Shown: positions 14,555 to 25,770, counted from the first letter of the stretch. The stretch is DNA of 64,000 nucleotides from Rhytidiadelphus loreus (GCA_947034895.1 OX344761.1:85697447-85761446); one strand, 5' to 3'. A program made the numbers and translations. Notes: a model not told the origin generated them from the sequence alone.

Positions 14555-15658
14555 TCGGGGCCTTGGGCTATGGCACCGTATGCACCCGATACGGTGAGCG
14601 CTGAATTTGGGAAAGTGAGCTCCGGAGGTCAATCTCAAGTTCCAACCGCTCCGATTGCGCTTTTGTGTTCTGCATACCATGCCATAAATCAGGCGAAACC
14701 CGAGACCACCGAAATTGGTAGAATTTGTTGGAGATGTGTCGCCAGTGAGGGTGCTCTGTCTGCGCCTTCGAAAGAGAGAATTTCCTAAAAATTAGCCGTG
14801 TGCCAAAGTGGGATCGCAACGGTGACACCAACTCATGCAACGCCTCAAACACTCACAAAAATTCACGGAACAAATTACCAAGCATCGCACTCAAGCTAGC
14901 GCTGCAGCCACTGTATAGAGGTTGCGTCGGGTCGCCCGGAAATGGGACAGGCGCTTCAACTATACGCGCAGACAAGTACAGTGCAAAGAATCGCGCACGG
15001 TTTACGTGGCACAGAATCTGCAACACGGTGGCAACGACGGAGGAACTGGGATGCTTTTCCCGGGAAAGTCTCTTGGCCACACATGTCCCAGAAGGGCGAC
15101 ATGGTCAACCACTCCTGTCTCGTCCAACAGATTCCTCTTCCAAGCTGTTCAATGAGCATTTGACGCAGTGGAATGCACCAAACCAATTCAGATCACCCCA
15201 CATCTAAAACATTCGAGGTTCCACTGAAAGCAAGTACACGGGGATATCATTTCAAACAAGTTCAAACTCAAAAAAATTTCGCCCAAATCTCAAAATTGTT
15301 CTGCCGCAATTGGCCACGTTGACGAGAATACGTAAGGTTGGGCCACAAACGGTCCCACCGTTGTTGCTAAAGAAACTACCTAAACTAGAGGCTCCTCATG
15401 AATTCAAAATTGCAATCAAGATTTGGTGGAGGGCTGCCCATTCAAGGGTTCAATAAACATCAAAACTGCCCTATGCAACAAGACCACGACTAGCTGCTGA
15501 TACTGTGGCATCTGGACCGGCAAGTAACACAGACTGATGGGTCGGGGAAGACAGAGACGCATCCCAAATATGTATTGAGGTTGAAAATGTCAAGCTGCAG
15601 AAACACAAACCCCGACTCATGATGCCGTCTCCGTAAGCTACCGGACCACTCCACTTGC
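14555..15658. other. piggyBac 3' non-coding region
   Basis: This lies between the transposase stop codon and the left terminus. Several overlapping frames of 70-135 codons occur on both strands, none with a recognisable domain, as expected by chance in a moderately GC-rich stretch. I see no second gene here. Confidence 0.5.
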
Positions 15659-17359
15659 CTACGCTGCGTCCGACTGCATGTTGGCTTCGTATCCCCGTTG
15701 GGTGTGCACCGCACGATAGCAAGCACCCTCGCATTGGAACGCCCCAGCACATCCAGGACACATGCGTCGAGTCCTGCGGCCACAAACAATACAATTTCAA
15801 CGCATGGCGGCATGGCTGCAATTAAAATGCATCCCTCGTGGTGCTAAGTTACGAATGGGCCCTCTAATGCGCCCTGCATGCATTCTGGGAGAGATCAGCT
15901 CTTCTGCCACGACATAGTGCCACATACTCCGTGAAAGCACAGGCAGCCCAAGAGCACGACGGTCACACGCATACAAAATGTAGGAATTTAGCAATTGTGA
16001 GTCCAAAACAAACATGAACACCCTATGCCACCACTTGTGGGAGTGCAGCTGCGTACTGTACTCCTGGCGTTGTTGGTCTACAATATCCACACCACGCATC
16101 CCTGCTTGATATTGCAATAATATTGGTGAAGTGGGGAAGTCCACTCGCTCCCGCCCAACCCAACGCCCTGCATACGAGTCCTCACCTATTGGATCACATG
16201 CAGTGGAGAGAAGATACACTGGCTTCGAGTCCATCCAGCAGATGGCCGCAATTTGGCGACTTCGGTGCATCTTGACAACCAAGTGGCCTCGCTCAGGCAA
16301 TTGTGAGTTCGAAAAACCAACAAGGCTACTGGGGAATCCCTTTCGACTCTTCCTGCACGTTCCAGTCGCCCAGAAGCCGCGCTTCAACAACTCCATAAAC
16401 AATCGTGGGGATGTGAAAAAGTTGTCAGTAACTATGACATGCCCTCGACCTTCAAGCCCCCGAATTGCTGTCAAAACTGCATCTTTGCCAACTGAGTCAC
16501 CTTCTGCCCGCACATCGTCCGCTCCCAGGTAGACTATTATATTAGAGACATACATGTGGTACACAAGACAATGAGGACATTCCAGTCAATTAGTTCACGA
16601 CAGGACCAATATTTCAAGTCAATGATGACTCCAAGGCAACGTATGATCCCAACTGATGCCAACGTTTCACACTTTAGGGTCATAAGGTGATTCATACAGC
16701 ACATACGATGAGTTCCTCAGACGATGAACCACTCCCACCTATTGCACTACTATAATATAACCGCATGCTGCTACGAACATTGACACATCCAGGATCTGAA
16801 GGTAACTCCAAAAAATGAACACCAACCTTGGAAATTGAATTCTGTTTACTCCCATACATGTGCTTTATTGTTCTGTCGTGGACTATCCCTCGACCAGAAT
16901 ACTACCGACCTCTCACCCCTGCACTTACCGTGCACTGCTTTCATTATAAACTACAGTGAAACCACGACTAATTGAGTAACTGACTTTCTAAGGTACTGAA
17001 TTGAATTGGGCACGAGTGAAAGAACTCAATAATCGAAGCCTATGTACATTGGAGGCCTCAGAACCTCACATCCAAATGGAACCGCAAATACCAGCATGAC
17101 GAGGACACATTACAAGTAGCCGTCGTACAAGCTTCCTAAATACCAAGAATCCCCCAAAATATGGAGCGAAAGAATACCAGACATACAAAATGCAATGTTT
17201 TGACTTAGAAGGAAAGGATATGGAGAATGCATACCGGCTCTCAGAGTTTGCAAGTGCCCAGACCTTCACCCCAAACTTGACGGGCTCAGATTTCATGTAT
17301 TGTTGGATGTTACAAAACCGCCCTTTGTATGGAATCATGATTTCATCCACAGTGAGGAC
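15659..17359 (-). pseudogene. piggyBac transposase, C-terminal part (catalytic core and zinc finger)
   Basis: DDE/D transposase that would excise and reinsert at TTAA. The segment starts at the hAT insertion point and reads on through VDEIMIPYKG, the block with the first catalytic Asp, near 17345. After a probable intron (about 17215 to 16550, splice sites not fixed) the frame holds VTDNFFTSP (second Asp, near 16425) followed by TGTCRKSRKGFP, then GMRGVDIVDQQ (third Asp, near 16087) and a WW-rich helix. A TGA at 15797-15799 stops the frame. The same frame continues past it into CIVCGRRTRRMCPGC and further Cys/His residues, the typical piggyBac cross-brace zinc finger, ending at TAG 15659-15661. 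The TGA is explained by a single C-to-T change of a CGA codon. The part is non-functional as it stands. Confidence 0.88.
17352..17359 (+). repeat. 8-bp target site duplication, left copy
   Basis: GTGAGGAC directly precedes the left hAT terminus and is identical to 40267-40274 beyond the right terminus. Eight base pairs is the hAT-superfamily duplication length. Confidence 0.92.
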
Positions 17360-17368
17360 CAGGGTTGT
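17360..17368 (+). repeat. hAT left terminal inverted repeat
   Basis: CAGGGTTGT is a perfect inverted match to 40258-40266. Beyond 9 bp the termini diverge but both stay rich in GACGTC and TGTCGCG words. Confidence 0.9.
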
Positions 17369-17468
17369 CTTGTCTGACATATTTTTGGGTTTAGGCGTCG
17401 TGTATGACGTCTGACGTCGCGTGTCGCGTGTCACGAAGTGTCGAGTTTACTTGACATCGCGTCGCGGA

Positions 17469-17488
17469 GGGGTAAAAAATTTTACCCC
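17469..17488. repeat. Left subterminal palindrome
   Basis: GGGGTAAAA pairs with TTTTACCCC around an AA-rich centre. It lies 110 bp inside the left terminus. The G-run followed by an ATTTTTACCC-like word recurs in the leaders of the kinase gene and the 33965 gene. Confidence 0.6.
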
Positions 17489-17547
17489 ATGGTAAATAGA
17501 TTTTGCCTACGTGGCAGGGCTTCAGAACTGACGTGGACAGCCAGCGT

Positions 17548-17907
17548 GGGCGACTGCGGGTGTGGGCGCATGTAGGTCTGCCTTGGGCGACCTCGGGTGG
17601 AAAAATTGAGGCGACTACGGGTGAAGGGGCGACTGCGGGTCTGGGGCGCTAGGGCGACTTCGGGTGAAGGGGCGACCGCGGGTGGAAAAAATAGAGATGA
17701 CTGCGGGTTTAGGCTTGAAGGCGACTACGGGTGAGTAGGCGACTGCGGGTCAGGGGCTTTAGGGCGACTTCAGGTGAAGGGGCGACCGCGGCTTCGGGTA
17801 CTGAGGGCGACCGCGGGTCCGACAGGTAGGGGCGACTACGGGTTACAGGGCGACTGCGGGTCGGAGCAGCAGACAGCGACCGCGTGTTTCAGGGCGACCG
17901 TAGGTTC
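17548..17907 (+). repeat. Left subterminal GCGACNNCGGGT array
   Basis: An irregular array of GCGACTGCGGGT and variants (GCGACCGCGGGT, GCGACTACGGGT, GCGACTTCGGGT) separated by 5-25 bases of spacer. All copies point inward from the left end. The two central bases vary most. The mirror array at the right end has the opposite orientation on the + strand, as expected of subterminal transposase-binding repeats. Confidence 0.85.
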
Positions 17908-18426
17908 AGTTTAGGATTTCAGTTTGGCATATTCAGTCTTTGAAGTAACACGTCACATAGGTGTTTTATAAGCGCAGAATTAGGTGCTACGTTATATTGG
18001 GGTTTACAATTTACAAGTGCAAATAATAGAGCCCATGAAATGTAAATTGGACAAACTTCTCTAATCCCAAAAATTCACCCAGTATAAGGCCACAATAATA
18101 ATGTCAACAACGATTATATTAATTAGTCATCGATATTGCTTTGAGGCGGACTTCAAATGTAGCCATACTTGCATTGCACTTTTATAACCACGTTGCAGTC
18201 ATCACCTAACTGCCTACCAATTAGAATTCAACATATATTTTAAAACCGGTAATCTGTCCCTCACTCTAATATGCTCATATGCTTGATGAAGCATTACAAA
18301 ATCCTTACACATCAGGATGAAGGCTCAAAGCTTGAACTACAAAGATTTGCTACCTAACATATAAGCTAAAACCTTATAACTATAATTATAACTATAACTA
18401 TAATTATTGTCTACTTCTCTAGTACT
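17908..18426. other. Non-coding spacer 3' of the hAT transposase
   Basis: AT-rich sequence between the left subterminal array and the transposase stop codon, including a TATAATTATAACTATAAC-type simple run near 18377-18406. No coding sequence is seen. Confidence 0.5.
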
Positions 18427-21400
18427 CTAGTCACCAGGCGTGAATGTGGAATCGCTCGGCACCTCATCAGCATTAGGGTCTGTATCTTCGTAAGACTCTT
18501 CGTTGCTCCTGTTGTCGCCCGAGCTTTTGATTTCATCATCTTCCCTTGTTACTACTTCGATTTGTACCTCACGCTCTACCTCTGAGTTCAGATTTCGAAC
18601 TTCTGTATCTACACCACTGAACCCTTCAGTTTGCACAAGTCGTTTCGTGAGCCTCAACACATCCGTAGTTCCATCCATGTTGGATGCAGGGTGTCGCCCT
18701 CCTCTACTTGATTGTCCAACATTCTGGGTGGAACATCCCGCTCCAATGGTACACCGTTGGACAATTTGAGTGGGTCGTTTAGGATTTCGAGGTCCCCTCT
18801 CGTCAACCCTCCTAATACGCCTTTTCTGGCCTCTACTGTTGCGCCCCTGGATTCCTAATGATGATTCGCCAGGGCCAGACACGGATGAAGGTTGAGTGGG
18901 TTGTGGAGCTGAGCCGTGAACCTCTTCATCAATCGTCCGTAGAGCACCTCCACGCACCGGTGGCCTTGTTGGAAGGGTTGGGATAGACCTCCTCACTGTT
19001 GCCACATTTGTAGTCGTCTCTGGATTCAACGGCACATTCCGACTTCGATTCATAACATATGCCAATGGCACATCATCATCATCATCTGTAGTAATAGTTG
19101 TTCCGAGGGTAGATGCGTTCAATACAACAGGATTTGGTATTCCCTCGTGTACAACTTCATTGACTTCGATGGCCTCTTCTTCATGTTCGCTTCTCATTGG
19201 AACTTGTGCACTGCTTCTTAAATTGCGGGCCATATTTGGAGGCGAACTAGTTGATATTGGAGATCTAGCTTCTTCCTCTACGGGTGCCATGGGAATAGGT
19301 ACGCCTTCGTCGTTGTTGTCGGGGGTGCTTTCCCTCCTCAGTGATGCATGTGCCGGCGAAATTGCATCCATATTGTGCACGACGTTCTGCGGTGGACTGC
19401 GTACAGGTGAATTTCCCGGAGAAACATACCCATCGTCACTAAAATCAAATGTATTCCCGTATATTGGTCGTGGAGGACTATGTGGCGGCCTAACCATTGC
19501 ATTCCAAGGATTGTTGCGCAACCGATCCTCTTCATCCCTGCGGTTCGCGCGTTCTCTTATAAAATCAGGAACAACGTCGTCTTCTTCCCCTGAAGACAAA
19601 GGCCCATCACGCTCGTCCTCATCGTCTCCATTTGCAAGCATCTGGTCGTAAAAAATGGTTGGGTTGTGTCCACGTTTTTGACGTTCAAGTTTGCTGTTCG
19701 CGTAGATATACACCAATGTCTCTGCCTTTGTCGTGGCCAAGCGGTTTCGCACTTTATTGTGCACAAAGGAATACATGCTCCAATTCCTTTCACACGAAGA
19801 TGCAGAGCACGTCAAACCGAGAATTCGCTTTGCAATTTTTGGAAGAGCATTGCCCCCCCCACGATTCCACCATTGATGAGGCAATAATTGACATTCAATG
19901 ATATCGGGAGCCTCATGTAAAGGATCGAATGCACCTGTCTTCTCTTCAAATTGAGTTAGCTCCTGCATTGCTTCCACCACTGACACGTTCAATGGTACGC
20001 TCAGTTTTCGTATGACTCGATTCAAAGCTCCCTTCGCGTAGCCATTGTTATGAATAGCCTCCACGTCACTCAAGTATGGATTTAGTAGTGCCCCCGCATA
20101 GTGTAGGTCAGTAATCATCAACTTCCAGCGAGCATCAAATTGTTTCTCATATCGTGTTGCCACCACTGGATCAAGGAAAAATGGAGCATTCTTGAGAGAA
20201 TAAATGTGCTCCTTCAAGGCTGTCATCATTACTAAAGCTTTCGGCATTGCCGGGACTTTTCCATCAAAATGACGAAGACAAAGCAGCACGGGCTCTACCA
20301 TATGGAGGAAATTGTCGCACTAAACCTAGAACTCTTCTGAACGGATATCTTGCCTTGCAAGTTTGGCCTTGCCCATAATGAAATGTCCATTTCTGCGGTT
20401 TTGCAAACTCAACTCGAACGTCATGTATGTCTCATCCAGTGTCATGTTGTGCACTGCTTGCTTGCAGTCTACCAAATGATCAATCATCAAGAAATTTGTG
20501 GCAAAACGTGTTTTGCTTGGAAGTCTCAACACTTTGTTTGGTGAAAATCTCTGAAACAACGCCAAAGTATGTTGGTATTTCTTGATAAACTTCACAATTG
20601 ATGAAGCCTTTTTTACCAACTCTTTTACTCTCTGATCCTTTCCCCAGTCTTCTAAGAGTAAGTCCAAAATGTGTGCCGCACAACCCTGCCTATAAATGTG
20701 AGGGTACCTTTCTTCCAACCTTGCCATCGCCCCCGTCATGACTGCAGCATTGTCCGTACACAATTGCACAACGTTGGTAGGCCCAACTTCCTCAATGTAT
20801 CGTGCCATCGTCTCAGTCATGTAAGAATGTAAGATATATCCTTCTTTTCCCCAGTACTATCCATTGATCCCCAAAAGACATCCCCGGCGGGACACACCAA
20901 CATCATATTTAGTAATGGCCGCGAATTAGTATCGGACCAACCATCTGAACAAATTGTCGCTCCATACTGACTTATTGAAACCCTCGTCCGCTCCGAGACT
21001 ATGGCTTCAACCGATGCCTTCTTAACATCTATCATTTTCGTGCGAATCGCATTATACGATGGCGGTTGGTACACGAATCCAGCTGCTGCAGTTTGTTTAA
21101 CAGCATTCACGAAGGCCGGGTGGCGCACAACATTAAATGAAATGTTCGCCTCGTAAAAGAAAGAAGCCCACAACCTATCCAACTCTTGTCTGCGGCCCGT
21201 CTGTAATGATTCATCCATGCTTCTTTGCCGAGAAACAGATGGCATATTCCTCCTTCTCTCAAACGTTGTTCCAGTAGAATCTACTGAATCAGGCATAGGA
21301 TTTGGTCTTGCATTTGATTCAAAGGGATTGAGAGACCCTTCTTCTTCGACATCCAACGCAGGTGCGACAATAGACTCTGCAACATTAATTGGTGCATCAT

Positions 21401-21710
21401 GTCTAGCTGGTGCATCATACATCTCTTCGTAACTCATGGACCTTGGAACTTGCCCCTCGCCAGTCCGAAACTTTTCTCGTACAATTCTAGGGATCTCCTT
21501 ACAACGCTCCGATGTAGTCGAGCCGCCATAGCCAAAGTGAATCAATGCTCTCTTTCGTACAAATGCTTTGCTCCACCCACAAAACACGCATTTTCGAGCA
21601 TGGGGGGAATTATCAATTGGGGTACACGGTACTAGCCAAGGGTCCCAATCCTTTGTGGACCTCCGCGTATCATTCATGGTCCCCCCCCTCCCAACACCTT
21701 GTCTAGCCAT
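18427..21710 (-). pseudogene. hAT-superfamily transposase, frameshifted
   Basis: This would catalyse cut-and-paste movement of the element. I take ATG 21710 (MARQGVGRG) as the start because the frame upstream lacks an ATG. The first block holds a BED-type zinc finger (CVFCGWSKAFVRKRALIHFG, near residues 35-60) and the start of the RNase H-like DUF659 domain (CSDGWSDTNSRPLL). A frameshift at 20819-20834 follows, then TDNAAVMTGAM and CAAHILDLLLEDWGK. Two in-frame TAG codons near 20318-20326 follow. The last block carries the C-terminal hAT dimerisation domain (WWNRGGG, then SASSCERNWS and VRNRL) and ends in a roughly 400-residue acidic, low-complexity tail, long for the family. The frameshift is an exact tandem 8-bp duplication (ATGTAAGA twice). 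The copy is probably inactive unless unusual processing occurs. Confidence 0.9.
20819..20834. repeat. 8-bp tandem duplication causing the transposase frameshift
   Basis: ATGTAAGA occurs twice in direct tandem (20819-20826 and 20827-20834). Counting only one copy puts the first two transposase blocks in the same frame. An extra 8-bp copy is what excision of a hAT element can leave behind, though replication slippage is an alternative. Confidence 0.7.
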
Positions 21711-21959
21711 GTAGTAGATCAACACTGGGTCTTCAAAGAAAATGACTACAATAATCACACTAATACTATGAAAGATGTAATGACAAAGCAACCCGCTTAG
21801 AGTGGTCTTGTAAACCCTTCTAAACACGGTTGTTGCCCTCCGAAGAAGTTAAACGTCCGCATGAAGCCTCTTTCGAAGGTCCAAGACAAGAGTTTTATCA
21901 ACGGAGCCAAGGTGATAAAACAAGGGGTACCCCTAGAACTTTATACAAGAAAACTCCTT

Positions 21960-22181
21960 GGACCCGCGGTCGCCCCATGAGAGAATGCGGGTCCAAAAAC
22001 CTGAAATCAGTCAGGTGATGGACGACTGCGGGTCCAAGATTGGGCGACAGCGGGTCCAGAAGTGGGCGCCACGGGTCCAGTAATGGGCGACTGCGGGTCC
22101 AGAAACAGGCGACTGCGGGTCAGGAACGGGCGACTGCGGGTCCAGTAATGGGCGACTGCGGGTCCAGAAACGGGCGACTGC
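21960..22181 (+). repeat. GCGACNNCGGGT array upstream of the transposase
   Basis: Seven or so copies of GCGACTGCGGGTCC-like units lie 250-470 bp upstream of the transposase start, read on the + strand. On the gene's own strand they read ACCCGCAGTCGCC, the orientation found upstream of the other cargo genes. One oppositely oriented copy lies at the inner edge (21960-21975). Confidence 0.8.
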
Positions 22182-22659
22182 CATTTGTTTGGATAATTCT
22201 TACATCCCCTGGGGTAATTTGGGGCCTATAATTGAAACTATGAATTCAGAATTTCCACTAAAAAAATAAGCCTTGAAAATAAAAAATTCTAGTGTTTGCT
22301 TTGGAGTGGCAATGAGTAGGTCAATTCACCCTAGCCGTGACAATTGCTCTGAACTTCAATAACAAGTTCTTTTCCAATCCGGCAAGTTTTGAATTTTCCT
22401 TTTTTTTTTAATTCTCTTTTAATTCCGAAAGTCCGAACTCCCAAGGTCATTTTCCTGCCAAAATTCCTAGAATATTCAAGTATTCACAACATTGCAAACA
22501 TAAATAACCAAAAATTCATATCTATATTTATGTACTCTTGTCAAGGAACTACATAGAATTCAATGTGCTTGCATTAAAATGTTCAAAATGGATAATATCC
22601 TTTTATATATACATAAGATGGAATATACATAGTCCTCAAAAATGTGCTAAAAATGAAAA
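22182..22659. other. Spacer 3' of the 22660-24267 gene
   Basis: AT-rich sequence between the transposase-side array and the stop codon of the next cargo gene. No coding sequence is seen. It includes a short poly-T run near 22395-22410. Confidence 0.5.
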
Positions 22660-24267
22660 TCATTCAACATCCATTTTGGCCTTTTCTTTGCGGTCATGAG
22701 CCTCACGTTCCATCTCATACAAGACTTTCCTACCTTCCAACTGCAAATTCCTAAGGTATCGGTCATCCTTCCCCAACTTCTTTTCCAACCAAAATTGCTT
22801 GTATGATTTTTGGAACTTCAAAAGCGCCTTCAGTGCATCCCGATGTTCTTCCAATTTTGGATCCAATGACAAAGAAACCCCAAGCTTCTTTTTCAAGTCA
22901 ACTACTTCCGTAAGAGACAATGCTTGTTTAGTAGCCATGTCTTTCCAACCACACATTTCTGCAACACGGTCAAGGGGGGCTTTGTCCTTTAATGCTTTCA
23001 AGGAATTTAATCTTGATCGTGCTTCTTCTACCCCTCGCTTCTCCAAGTCTATCTGATCTTCCTCCAGCTTGCATGCTTCCATAATTTTGGCAAGCCGTGA
23101 TTTCGCAAACTCATTGCTAGAAGAACTAGATCCTCCAGCATGCCGAGAAGAGAATCTAAGGTAAAATGCTTCCAAGTCTAAAATCTTTGTTATTTGCGTT
23201 GACAAAAGAACTTGCCGACTTTCAAGTTCAGCACGTAAGCTATTCACAATATTTCCACTCAAAGTTTGCGTTTCTTGATTGCGAAGCTTCTCACATTCTA
23301 GATGCTTTTCATCCAACTCATTTAGAAGCTTCTTGAGTTGAGCTTTGTAAACAACTTTGGTGTCCAACATTACTGTGTCAGGGACAGTTCCATCTTCAAC
23401 AAATTCCTCACTTCGGTACATGTCATCAACACAATCCAATTGGAACAAAGAAGGCTTCACATCTTCTTCTGTTTCCATCTCTGTCCAAAAAACATCATCT
23501 TCTGCTTCTTGCATGCATGCAAGCACATACTGCAAAACTTCGTCTTCTTCAGTGCGAGGGACTGTAATCGGATTCACCATAGCAAGAGGCAAAATATCAA
23601 GATTTTGTGGTTGCCTAGCTGGTTCACCCTCTTCTTCCATTCTCGGAGGAGGTAAATTTTGTGAAGTAGAAGCCACCATCGCCATGTTTTGGGGCTGCAT
23701 TGGAGGGTCTTCACCAAGGTTGTCTTCCTCTCCCGAAGATGAATCAGATGACGTCCAATGAAACTGCTCATCGGGCACTCCCTCCTTCAAGTTTTTCTTC
23801 TGGCCTAGCCCTTCACGTGGATTGGCAGATAGAGCCGCCCTTGGGATGTCTTTTGTCGGTGGAAGGCGAGCATGCTTCACTCCCTTGATTGAACTCCAAT
23901 CCACGCTTCGAAACAAAATGAGTTCCGCATACACCATTGCACATATGAAATACGGGACTTCGCTCCTGGGCACTGAATATATGCCATACAAGTATCGATA
24001 AATTTCGATACAACGTTGCACAAATGCATCATTACGGCATGGATGCAAATTGGCCGTATTGTTGCGCCGATTCGTGTAGTGCCGATGATAGGGGAATAAC
24101 TTGTCGATGTGGCACCACCCCACGAAGGACTTACAAGTCTTGGCGGTCCAATGGCCCGTAATTCGATCCCAACCTCGGTAGGCCACACACGCTGGGTCCA
24201 AAAGGATGCGTCGTTGCCTAGGGTGCATGGCTCCTTTTGCCTTGGTCTTCTTCTTGTGGTCCGCCAT
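22660..24267 (-). CDS. Cargo protein with N-terminal Cys/His domain and C-terminal coiled coil (paralogue 1)
   Basis: Unrecognised family of 535 residues, no introns. I chose ATG 24267 (MADHKKK) because the longer frame begins with a non-ATG codon. A basic N-terminus precedes a domain at about residues 21-131 shared with the genes at 33965 and 39627. Its core is WCHIDKLFP (residues 51-59) with C52, H53, H63, C77 and C86 at identical spacing in all three, then RCIEIYRYLY and a VDWSSIK block (122-128). After an acidic linker comes QFHWTSSDSSSGEE (near 168-181), matched by QVQWSSTSSS in the 33965 gene. Residues about 305-535 are Leu/Glu/Lys-rich and predicted by eye to be coiled coil. The Cys/His spacing suggests metal binding and the basic N-terminus a nuclear or DNA-binding role, both inferences. 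The gene has its own upstream motif array and leader box. Confidence 0.8.
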   Translation of the reverse strand: MADHKKKTKAKGAMHPRQRRILLDPACVAYRGWDRITGHWTAKTCKSFVGWCHIDKLFPYHRHYTNRRNNTANLHPCRNDAFVQRCIEIYRYLYGIYSVPRSEVPYFICAMVYAELILFRSVDWSSIKGVKHARLPPTKDIPRAALSANPREGLGQKKNLKEGVPDEQFHWTSSDSSSGEEDNLGEDPPMQPQNMAMVASTSQNLPPPRMEEEGEPARQPQNLDILPLAMVNPITVPRTEEDEVLQYVLACMQEAEDDVFWTEMETEEDVKPSLFQLDCVDDMYRSEEFVEDGTVPDTVMLDTKVVYKAQLKKLLNELDEKHLECEKLRNQETQTLSGNIVNSLRAELESRQVLLSTQITKILDLEAFYLRFSSRHAGGSSSSSNEFAKSRLAKIMEACKLEEDQIDLEKRGVEEARSRLNSLKALKDKAPLDRVAEMCGWKDMATKQALSLTEVVDLKKKLGVSLSLDPKLEEHRDALKALLKFQKSYKQFWLEKKLGKDDRYLRNLQLEGRKVLYEMEREAHDRKEKAKMDVE

Positions 24268-24300
24268 TGGAGATGCTCTTGAGATTTGGGGCAAGGAATC

Positions 24301-24370
24301 TAAACTTAATCCTAAACCGCAAAGTATTATTTAGCTAAACTTAACCCTAAACCGCAAAGTATTATCTAGC
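24301..24370. repeat. Two-copy tandem repeat in the leader of paralogue 1
   Basis: CCTAAACCGCAAAGTATTAT occurs twice about 35-40 bp apart just upstream of the start codon. The same CCTAAACCGCA word appears upstream of the 33965 paralogue (33915-33925), where it forms half of a hairpin. Confidence 0.6.
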
Positions 24371-24420
24371 GATTAGTGAGTGATGGAGTAAAATCAAGAA
24401 CATGAGCCACATGTAAGTGA

Positions 24421-24484
24421 AACTCAAAACCCAAGCTCCCGGGCACGCAATCAGCCACTGTAAAGTAGGTGAAAGGCAGTACGC
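24421..24484 (-). promoter_or_regulatory. Shared leader box of paralogue 1
   Basis: On the minus strand this reads CTGCCTTTCACCTAC, then GTGGCTGATTGCGTGCCCGG, then GGGTTTTGAGTT. The same ordered words occur between the motif array and the ATG of the kinase gene (29880-29966) and the 33965 gene (33703-33790), with shorter matches at 27501-27526 and 39698-39720. Position and conservation suggest a common promoter or leader. Confidence 0.65.
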
Positions 24485-24501
24485 AGCAAGAAGGGAAAGT
24501 G

Positions 24502-24808
24502 GCGAAGTCGGGTGGGGAGACAGCTAATTAACCCGCAATCGCCCTGGGGCGAGTGCGGGAAGGGGCACATGCAAGTCTGAGAGCGACCGCGGGTAGGGCG
24601 ACTGCGGGTCTGGGGCTACTGGGGATGGACGACCGCGGGTCGATGGCTATAGAAGTACTGGGGTCCTACGCGACTGCGGGTAGGGCGACTGTGGGTAGGG
24701 CGACTGCAGGTCTGGGGCTACTGGGGATGGGTGACCGCGTGTGGGGCACCACAGAGTAATTTCTGGACCCCTACAGTGGGGCGACCGCGGGTGGGGCGAC
24801 TGCGGGTA
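24502..24808 (+). repeat. GCGACNNCGGGT array upstream of paralogue 1
   Basis: Irregular array of GCGACTGCGGGT, GCGACCGCGGGT and degenerate copies. On the gene's strand they read ACCCGCAGTCGCC and end about 235 bp before the start codon. Confidence 0.8.
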
Positions 24809-25266
24809 CAGGGCGGGATTTTGAATTTCTGAACCTCTAAGACTTTCACTTTGAAGTTCTCTTACACAAAATTGTGGACATAAATTTTAGTTACCAATGC
24901 ACTTCATAAAAATGTATTGCACCTTTTCATCTTTTATTTAAAAATTTGGGTTATGCATCTTTAGCCATTTTATTAATTATTGTTGCAACTTATTAGATTT
25001 GACATGCAAAAAGAGGATTTCCACCCTAACATCACTTCTGCAATTTCAATAAGAAAATAATCAAACATAAGAAATTTATCATCCATGATTCACATGGTTG
25101 CGTTTTATTTTCCAATGCAATCTCTATTATGTTTAGTTTGAATTTGTATGGTGAATCCATTGTAAAACAAGATCCAACTATGAAGAATGTGGGATTCTTG
25201 ATCAATGTAGACCACTTTCGGAGAGCTTCAAAAGAAGGGGTTTGGGAATTGAGGAATAAATACCTT
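24809..25266. other. AT-rich spacer inside the hAT element
   Basis: No coding sequence, repeat array or splice-consistent exon was seen here. Confidence 0.5.
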
Positions 25267-25469
25267 TTATTCATTTATGGTCAAGTGTGATTGACACATT
25301 ATAAATTGCGTGAGAGAACAAAACTCAATATAATCAATTATACAATGCATAGGATAGGTGTAGTAAGATGGTTGTTCAAATATCTCATAAGGATTGGGTG
25401 TGACAGCATGAGCTCCCATATAACTTTCATCATGTGCTTCATCAAGCACCGTGAAGGTGTAGTTGGGAA
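25267..25469 (-). other. Possible 3' exon or gene remnant
   Basis: On the minus strand an AG acceptor at 25470 is followed by an open frame to a stop at 25267 that reads VLDEAHDESYMGAHAVTPNP and then a Tyr/Pro-rich segment. The composition looks protein-like rather than random. It could be a downstream exon of the 26073-27400 gene, since a donor-like GT before that gene's stop would give a matching phase, or an unrelated remnant. Evidence is limited to reading frame and one acceptor. Confidence 0.3.
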
Positions 25470-25700
25470 CTAATTGTCACAATTAATTGTCATAGCTATT
25501 TCCCAGCTGATTTCATGGTTTTGTTCAAATTTTATTTATCTGTACATTCATAGGTATCCAAACAATAAAACTTGTTTCATATTAATTAAAAGTGTAGCCA
25601 TCATATTTACAAACAAAGGGATTAAATCAAGGGCATACATTTGTAGATTTTCAATATTTGGGGATTTCAAACTTATGAACCAAGAATAACAAGCCACAAC

Positions 25701-25770
25701 ATTTATGGGTATATATTTTATTGGGGGGGTCACATTTATGGGTATATATTTTTTGGGAGGGGTCACATAT
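25701..25770. repeat. Short tandem duplication
   Basis: Two copies of a unit containing TTTATGGGTATATATTTT and GGGGTCACAT lie in tandem with a period of about 35 bp. Confidence 0.6.

Noticed and set aside
14800..15207. 135-codon plus-strand ORF at the piggyBac left end
   Set aside because: Antisense to the transposase, overlapped by four other open frames, no domain.
19160..19651. 163-codon plus-strand ORF antisense to the hAT transposase tail
   Set aside because: Ser/Gly-rich mirror of the acidic low-complexity tail.
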